DNA of 64,000 nucleotides from Anaeramoeba flamelloides (lineage: Eukaryota; Metamonada; Anaeramoebidae): positions 372,001 through 436,000 of the forward strand of contig JANTQA010000040.1 in NCBI GenBank assembly GCA_027625915.1, given 5' to 3'. Within the stretch, counting starts at the first letter, position 1, and every line of letters begins with the position of its first letter. Below are positions 57,001 to 64,000 of this stretch, in pieces. The notes under the pieces were generated by a model. That model was given only the letters and a program-made list of their open reading frames with translations. It was not told the DNA's origin and made no database searches. Position numbers and translations under genes: made by a program.

Positions 57001-59333
57001 ATATGCAATCACGAATTTCTTTAATCTTTCATATTCATTTTTATTTTGAGACCATTTCAAATATTGCTGTTTTTCTTCTCTCAGCCTTTCAATGGTTGGG
57101 GTGATTTCGGTATCCAATACCTTCGAAATTTCGTCAACTTTGGTGTCCTTCTTTTTCATGATCCTAAACGCTGATCTTTTTTTGTCTTCAAACATCCTCG
57201 TCCCAGATGCCTCTTCGATCATCCCCAGGGTTTCTAATGGTTTCATATTCAAGACCTTTGTGATTCTTCCCTGCATAATTAAAAAATGTGGGTTGTTGAC
57301 ATTTAATTGGACGCTATGGAATAAATTTTTGACTTTATTTAATTGCGCGTTTTTTCCATTTATTAAATATTTACTTCTTCCCCCAATTACAATCTTTTTT
57401 ATTTTTTTTGATTGATTATTTTTTAGAATTATTTTAAAACAATTTCAATATTAAAGTGAGGAGAGAGTAAAGTAAATTTGAATTTAGTTTTGAAAAGGTG
57501 TTTTTGTTTCATTTTTTGTTTTTGTTTTTGTTTTTGTTTTGCTTATTTATTTATTATTGATACTCAATGTAAGGTATTATTTCGTTTGTTTTTAAAAGAT
57601 GTAAATTTAATTTTGTTTTAATTTTTATAATTTTTGAGACAAAGGTACTGATAAATTGCAATTTATGCTTGGAAATTTTTTACTTCATTTTCCTTTTTGA
57701 AATTTTTATGCTCAAACTTTGAATAAAGCATTTTATGAAGTCAAGTGTTAACAAACTCTGTAAAATTAGTTGTTCTTGAAAATATTATTTGTACTGGACA
57801 TTTTGATAACAAACAGTTTGAAGATTTATTAAAATGGAAATTGAACTTTTATTTTTTGAAATTTATTCGAATTTATCAGTATTTTAAAATGGGTATATAA
57901 ATTTTTAAAAAAATGTTTTGAATCTGAAACTATATCAAAAAAGTTTTGTTGTTATTTTTCTCGAGAGAGTAAAAATATGTAAAAAAATATAAAAAATGAT
58001 ACTATATTTTTCAGATCTACATCACTTAATATATTTGGTATATAGTTTTTTTTAAAAAATGTATTTCTTCAAAATAAATTAAGATTCAAAAATATTTTTA
58101 TTCTTCTTCATTTTTTTTCTTTTTTTTTACGTTTCTTGATTTTTTTTGTATTTTAATAAAATCAAATTAATTTTAAAATGCTTCTAATGGGTGTGTCTAT
58201 TTTTGTACCATTTGAATTCGGTACTACAACTTTAGTTGCTTCAAATTCCCCTCTTAAACAGATAAAGTGTTTTAAACATTTAATCCGTAATAATAAATCC
58301 AATAAACCAAATATTTTTTGCACAGTTAAAACGGTTAAAAGAATCACAATAATGCAATTCCCATTGAAATCGGAGATAATTTTGCTTTTTGATCTAATTT
58401 TTCATTTTTTCATCTTTTTTTTTTTTGATTTCATTTCATTTTTTTCCTTTTACTTAATCTATTTAAGTTAGAAAAATAATTTTTTTGACCAATGATCGAT
58501 ATTTGGTTAAAGTTGAGTTTTTTAAATTAGAATAACTGAAATAAAATTAGTTGATCGTGTTTAACCATTTGATCAATCAATGGTTCTTCAAAGAATTCTT
58601 AGAAATTTACCAATTTATTTTTTTGTTTTGCTCATCTCCAAAATTTTTGACTCACAGCATTTATTTATTTGTATATTGATAATGATAATTTTTTATTTTT
58701 TGAGTATTGCGAATTTGAAAATAATTGAAAGCATTTCAATTTAGTGAACGGTTCTCATTTAGTATTTCTTCGAGAATTTATTAAGATTTTTTTTTTTCAC
58801 AAATTGAATTTTGGTGTGTTAATAATTTTGAATTGAAGTTTAGATACTTCAGAATTATTTTGTTCAAAAAAGACTATTTTGTTTCACACTTCACCCTTTC
58901 CAAATAAAATAATTATTTTCTTCAAGGAAATCGATCTGTAGCAAAAAAACAAAAACAATAAAAAAAAAAAAAAAAGAAAAGAAAAAAAAAAATAAAATGG
59001 AAGAAATGAATTTACTTGTCTTGTAACTGTGATTTCTTTAAAGCTTTCATATCCAACTGGAGAATTTTCTCGATCTTCATTATTAAATACAATACTGACA
59101 CTTGCTTTTGTAACACCAGCTTGACCTTTTTTGTAAACAAGTTCTTGCAAATTCTGTGCTCTTACTTGGCTCAGGTTAGTGATCCCAAGACAAAAGCAAA
59201 TTGCATCGAGACTATTGCTTTTCCCAGATCCATTTAATCCAGTGATACTAGAAAAAAATCGATCAAAGTTTTTAAAGACAGTTCTTTGAGCGTAACTTTT
59301 AAACCCTTCAATTATCAATTCCTTTATAAACAT
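54037..59333 (-). CDS. SMC2: Condensin subunit SMC2
   Basis: Two exons, 59333-59016 and 57393-54037, joined in phase 0 ([19 protein letters not shown]), give 1224 aa (human SMC2 1197). The head half has GFKSYAQRT and Walker [10 protein letters not shown] (residues 32-40), followed by [20 protein letters not shown] and [20 protein letters not shown]. Two long coiled coils flank the hinge (about 525-670; [19 protein letters not shown]). The C-terminal head has [15 protein letters not shown], the ABC signature [11 protein letters not shown] (about 1090) and Walker [21 protein letters not shown]2 pairs with SMC4 as the ATPase core of condensin I/II for mitotic chromosome compaction. All catalytic motifs are intact. 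The last ~30 residues form a Lys/Arg tail unlike the short tail of most relatives, possibly a nuclear localisation or DNA contact. The intron is 1622 nt. It is the most firmly identified gene in the window. Confidence 0.97.
57394..59015 (-). other. SMC2 intron, 1.6 kb
   Basis: GTAAAT donor and AAAAAAG acceptor on the minus strand, phase 0. Much longer than the typical 100-170 nt introns here. It contains an open, less A/T-rich patch at 58165-58385 (separate entry). The rest is A/T-rich. Confidence 0.9.
58165..58385. other. Open, GC-richer patch inside the SMC2 intron
   Basis: The plus strand is open from ATG 58178 to 58471 (97 codons; begins [18 protein letters not shown], ends in poly-Phe from T runs). 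The minus strand is open over 58410-58162 (ends [14 protein letters not shown]...PIRSI). Both cannot be real. I recognise neither. It may be a nested small gene, a spliced exon of an unknown gene or an inserted fragment. Confidence 0.25.
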
Positions 59334-59739
59334 TAATTATTTTTTTACACTTTGTAAATTGAAAAGATTTGTTTGTCAACAAAATAATTAAAATTTAAAA
59401 AATGAGGTTATAAAAAAATGAAAAAACTATTTTTTTATTTTTATTATTTAACGGTTAGTCTGAAATTTATTATTATTAAAAAAGAATGAATCAGTTTTCA
59501 AGAAAGTAGAGAACAGAATTAAAACAAGTTTTTAAGTGTCAACATGTTCTTTTGAAGTGATTATGGTTTTGTAAAAAAATTTCTTCCAAAAGTTAAATAT
59601 GATCCTTTTTGAATAACAATTTATCAAATAATATTCAATTGAATTTAACAATTAAAGCTCCTCGTTTTGGGTGAACTAATTAACTCGTTTACTTGTAGGA
59701 AAAAAGATTTTGAAATTATTAATTGGAAATATTCAAATT

Positions 59740-60305
59740 TAAGGTTTACAATCCCTGAAATTTGATAAAAGATTATCTTGTGTTGTTTGTTACCACTTGT
59801 TAATTTGGTTCTTAGCTGATCGGACTTGTCCTTGGTATGGATTTTCATGGTGGTTCAAAATGGTAATTTTGGACAATTTATTTTTTTTATTTCCGAAATC
59901 TGAATTGAAGAATTTAAGATTAATTGCCAGGAACTTAAGTTATAAAAAAATGTGATTTGTAGGTTGTTGATTGAAATTTTTAATTAATTTTGTTTTTATT
60001 GGGAGCTTTTAAAAAATTTTATTTTTTCATTTGGTTAATTGACAAAAAAGTAAATCAAGATTCTTTTCTACAACCCAAAATTCAAAATTTATTCTTGAAC
60101 AAGTACCAATCTATTAATCTTACACTCTTCAATTCAGATTTCGGAAATAAACATAATAAATTGTAAAAAATTGTCATTTTGAACCACCATTAAAATCCAT
60201 ACTAAGTACAAGATCGATCATCTAAGAACCAAATTGACAACTCACTACACCCTACACAAGATAATCTTATTTCAAATTTCAGGGATTGTAATCCTTAAAA
60301 CAACT
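59740..60305. mobile_element. Family-H foldback element
   Basis: The left arm (59740-59940; GGTTTACAATCCCTGAAATT, GATTATCTTGTGT, TTGGTTCTTAG, TGGTGGTTCAAAATG, TTTCCGAAATCTGAATTGAAG) is repeated inverted in the right arm (60090-60305). Arms are about 200 bp with a spacer of about 150 bp. No coding content. It lies about 400 bp upstream of the SMC2 start. Confidence 0.75.
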
Positions 60306-60369
60306 CCAAATTGAACGAGAAAATTTCAGAATTAAAAATTTAGAAAAAAGTACTAGTTCGGTGTGTTTT

Positions 60370-60720
60370 TCGATTTTCCAGAATTCAAAAGAATTGAGTA
60401 AAATATTTGATTTTCCTCAATTCATTTAAATTTTGACAATCCGAAAACTTGATAAAACAATTAATTTTCTCAAGAAAACCTAGTACACTTCACAAATAAA
60501 TAGAAAAATAAAGAAAACATAAGGAAAACCTATTGATTTTATAAACAAACAGAAAACTCAAGAAAAAATAACAAGCTTTCCCATAATTCAAAAAAAATTG
60601 AATAAAATCAAAGATTATACTCCATTCTTTTAAATTTCGAAAAACCTAAGGAAAGTGTGATAGAGTGCCTAGTTTTTTTTTGTATTTCAAAAATTATCCA
60701 AAACCTAATGAAAAAACAAT
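60370..60720. repeat. Palindromic B units and module M, copy 3
   Basis: The B unit at 60375-60440 (TTTTCCAGAATTCAAAAGAA facing its complement) is followed by module M (AAAACCTAGTACACTTCACA; CAAACAGAAAACTCAAGAAA). A second B unit lies at about 60575-60650. Same components as 46.8-47.4 kb, in reversed order. Confidence 0.6.
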
Positions 60721-62174
60721 AGGGGTTAATAACCACCCTTAAATAACAATAATAAAATATAATTAACTTTATTTAATAGTTTCCATCTTTTTAAAAGTCA
60801 TTATTTGGTGAATTGTAAAAAATTGTTCAGTTGATATTAATTCGACATTTATTGATAGATGAGCAATTTTTCATTTTTTTAAAAATTCCTAATCAATTTT
60901 TATAAAATGTGTAATTATTTGAAATTATAGTTCAGAAAAGAATAGATAAATTACAAATCATGATATTCACCCTAATAACATTAATTCAATAATAATACTG
61001 AGAAGAATTTTTAGTTAATTTTAAGATATTTTCCAATCAGAAAAATAATAATTTGTTGGATCAACATAAAGATCTTCAACAAAAAAACAAATTAATATTG
61101 AAATGAAAATCAAAATAAAAGAAATTAAACATTTGTTCAGATCATAAGATAAATTTCTTATTAGTTTCAGTTTGGACGAAGGACTAATTGAACAATACTA
61201 TAGACAATAGCTATTCATAATAAAATAAACATACACTCTCAACTTTTTATCACATTCCATACAACTAAAAATATAATTACTCTAGGATAGTAAAAATCAA
61301 TAAATGTATTTATATTTTTAATTTATCCCAGTTAAATAATTTTCTTCATTCTATAAATTGTTTTAAAAACATCAGTATCAATCAAAAATATTTCACCAAA
61401 ATACAATTCTAAAATGACAGATATAAAGATTTTTTAGTTCTATTTTTTTTTTTTTTTGATCTAACAGTATATACTGTTCCTTATATAAAACAGAGTAAGT
61501 TTAATCAGAAACAGATTTAAATAACAAGATGTTAAGAAATTTCACCTTTTTTTAAATTTTAAATTGGATTAGATAACTGAATTGCTTATTTAGTTATGTT
61601 TTTTTTTTTTTTTTGGTTTTTATCATTTAAAGAGCTTTATTTTTTTAAAAAATTATTAATTTTTTTATCAAACAAAAAATTAAACGCAACAATAAAAAAT
61701 GTTGATATAAGAATAAATGTTGGACCATTTAACATTTTCCAAATTTGATAAGATAATTCAACTTAATATCCAATTTTTAATATTTTATTAAATAGGTTAA
61801 AAATTATTTTAATTAATTTATTTGAATGAAAGCACTTCAATTTTAAAAATAATACAAAATAGTAAAAAGTAAAATAAATGTTGTTTTCAGATACAATTGT
61901 AAAAAAGAAGTGAAAATTGTGATTTTTTTTTAACAGTTTACAATAATGTAAATATGAATAATGAAAAAAAAATAGAGTTTTTACAATTTTCAAGATAAAT
62001 AAAGAGTTTCATACATTTATCCAAATTTTGGAAATAGATAAATATAATTTCTGATCATCTTAATAAAATAATAATAATTTTCATCAAAAAATGGTTTGGT
62101 GAATAACAATCTATCAATTTTTACAAAAAATCATTATTGAAATAAAGGTTTTATATTCAGTAAAGCATTATATA

Positions 62175-62369
62175 CAGTCAGTTCTACTTTTAAGACACAA
62201 ACTTTGAACAAAATTTAACATAAAAAAAATCTCAAATTGATCCACAAAATTCTGATTCCAGTAAAATAATTTGAATAAAAAAAATTCCCAAAAAATTTAC
62301 CTTAATTTGAGGCTTTTTTTGTGATTTAAATCATGTTGATAGTTTGTGTCTTAAAAGTGGAACTGGCTG
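62175..62369. mobile_element. Family-A MITE
   Basis: The element is 195 bp, starts CAGTCAGTTCTACTTTTAAG and ends CTTAAAAGTGGAACTGGCTG, flanked by TA on both sides. Near-complete palindrome. Together with the copy at 27993 this gives the clearest consensus of family A. Confidence 0.8.
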
Positions 62370-64000
62370 TATACAATATTTTACTGAATATAAAACCTTT
62401 GAGCTCAAAAATTAAAACCGGGCATTTCATTTACTATTACTTATCTCTGGATAAATACATGGAAGTCTTTACATGTCTTGAAAATTGTAAAAACTCTATT
62501 TTTCAATATATTGCAATATTGACACTTCTTTACTCATATAAAATCCATACAAACTCGAAAAATAATTTTATTTCTGTAACCACCTTAATCAGAATTTAAA
62601 TTCAAACAACACTCTTCTTAAATTAAAATCCATTAAGAGAGTTTAAATTAATAAAAATGATTCTAATTATAAAATTTAAAATTAAATAAATTTGATTTTC
62701 AATTTTCAGTCATTTTTGCAATTAATTTTACAAATTTTTGATTTTTTTGATTTTTCTATTTTACCAAAGAGCTAAAATTGATGGATTCAGAATATTTAAC
62801 CAATACTCCAATTAGAACGGCGAATAGGTAGCTCAATCAGTTATGTTTTTAAGTTCAAAATGGGAATATTTTTGACTTTTTACTAATATTTTCAATTGAT
62901 CAGAAAAATGGAATTTCAGAGTATTTTTAGATATTTCAAGTATTTTAGTTTTGAAAATTCTTTTTAAAGAACAATTACATGATGGTAAATTTATTTTACA
63001 ACCAATTAGAAAAAATACTTGTCATTCAGATTATTCTTTCTAAAATCAACATTTCACTTTATTTAAAAAAGAAAAATAGTTTCACTACATCTCTAATAAG
63101 TTTGGTAATTATCTTAATCTTTTTTAAAGAAAATTTTATTTCAATGAAAATATCGGGTCTTTTATTAAATTGTTCAAAATTGTTTTTAAAATGTTTTTAT
63201 AAAGAGATTACAAACTTTTAGAATTCGTTTTTTCATTACTATTTTTAAAATTTTTTTTTAGATCAATTATTTGGAAAACAAATATTTGTATCTTTTGTCT
63301 AAAATTGCACCCACAAACCTAAAAGTATCCAAGTAGAGTTTTTTTTAACATCGACCTTGATTTTTTATGAAACTTTTAGGAATAAACTATCAACAGACTA
63401 ACATTGAAAAGAAAGAGGAGAAAAACTTTATAAAATTATAAAATGAAAAATTCCCATGATTCAAGTTCAACTGAAGTGAAGAATAATATCATTCAACTTG
63501 GTTTTTTTCCAAGAGTTTTTTTTCATCTTGATAAAAAAAATGATCAAGTATCGAATTGAACTTTTTTATCAATATGAATTGTACCTCTTTTGATCCTGTT
63601 GAGTTTATTGGTATCAAATCAAAAAATATCTTTGTGTTTTTTACAAAAATTACAATTCCAAGAAAGAATGAAATTTCAGGAAATAATTCTAAAAGTCTAC
63701 TTTCTTGTTCAAGTGTTGGTGAGACGTTCCGAGAAATATTTCTAATTTAAAAAAAAAAAAAGAAATAATGATCAGTGAATAGGAGTATTAATTCGGAAAG
63801 AAATACAGTTGATTTTTTTTTTAAAAATTGACGACTTCTTGTCTCTTTTATAAAATAGAATTAAGAAAAAACCAAAAAAATACAAGAACAAATACTAAAT
63901 AAAATCAAAAAATAACAAGATGTGTAATGACCATTTCTCAAAATTTTTATTTACATTTGGGATAAAGACAGACAATTATTTTTCTAAATTATTTTTAATA

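Larger units (their letters stand above)
59334..64000. other. Spacer upstream of SMC2 to the window end
   Basis: No recognisable gene. It contains foldback H (59740-60305), repeat module M/B (60370-60720) and a family-A MITE (62175-62369). A moderately protein-like patch at about 63555-63745 is open on both strands but unidentified. The remainder is A/T-rich. A gene may begin beyond the right edge. Confidence 0.5.

Noticed and set aside
58178-58471. Nested plus-strand gene in the SMC2 intron
   Set aside because: The last third is poly-Phe from T runs, the opposite strand is equally open, and no family is recognised. Kept only as an unexplained patch.
62780-62835. tRNA-like string AGGTAGCTCAATCAGTT
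   Set aside because: It resembles a D-arm, but no T-arm, anticodon arm or acceptor pairing could be found around it.
1-64000. Bacterial or organellar origin, operons, CRISPR
   Set aside because: Spliceosomal GT-AG introns, SMC2, Rab2, SNU66, RCC1-BTB and MyTH4-RhoGAP genes show nuclear eukaryotic DNA. No regularly spaced repeat array is present.

Overview
The window is a very AT-rich piece of a eukaryotic (protist) nuclear genome using the standard stop codons. It holds nine recognisable protein genes, about 15 kb of coding sequence, in long gene-poor stretches of A/T-rich DNA with many short repeats. Introns are GT-AG and mostly 100-170 nt, but two are very large (3.4 kb and 1.6 kb). The content suggests a free-living amoeboid protist with an anaerobic-type mitochondrion-related organelle: RCC1-BTB and other BTB proteins, a MyTH4-RhoGAP protein, a Rab2 GTPase, and a CoA-transferase/hydrolase with an organelle-like leader. 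An Anaeramoeba-like organism is my best guess. That is inference from gene content and style, and other AT-rich amoebae are possible.

Layout from left to right: a Cdc48 N-domain/BTB fusion gene (545-1862, +); a repeat-rich spacer; a MyTH4-RhoGAP gene (8827-6231, -) with a frame break in a homopolymer; a 7-kb gene-free stretch; an RCC1-BTB gene (15935-17950, +); a decayed LINE (about 18.1-19.5 kb, -); a TEX261/Svp26-type membrane protein (20793-21638, +); a Sin3-like PAH protein (24478-27828, +); a three-exon acetyl-CoA hydrolase/acetate:succinate CoA-transferase (32351-34246, +); a five-exon Rab2 (41019-45399, +) whose start codon appears to be split by an intron; an SNU66/SART1 splicing factor (48517-50973, +); and condensin SMC2 (59333-54037, -).

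The genes do not form a pathway. They cover signalling scaffolds (two BTB proteins, RhoGAP), early secretory traffic (Rab2, TEX261/Svp26), nuclear functions (Sin3-like, SNU66, SMC2) and organelle energy metabolism (CoA-transferase). The two BTB genes share the same tandem-BTB C-terminal half on different N-terminal modules (Cdc48-N versus RCC1 repeats), which points to a module-swapping family.

The spacers hold several families of small inverted-repeat elements present in two or more copies. Several have TA at their ends, as expected for Tc1/mariner-type MITEs. I saw no convincing tRNA, rRNA, snRNA, CRISPR or virus-like element. Coordinates of repeats are by eye and approximate.
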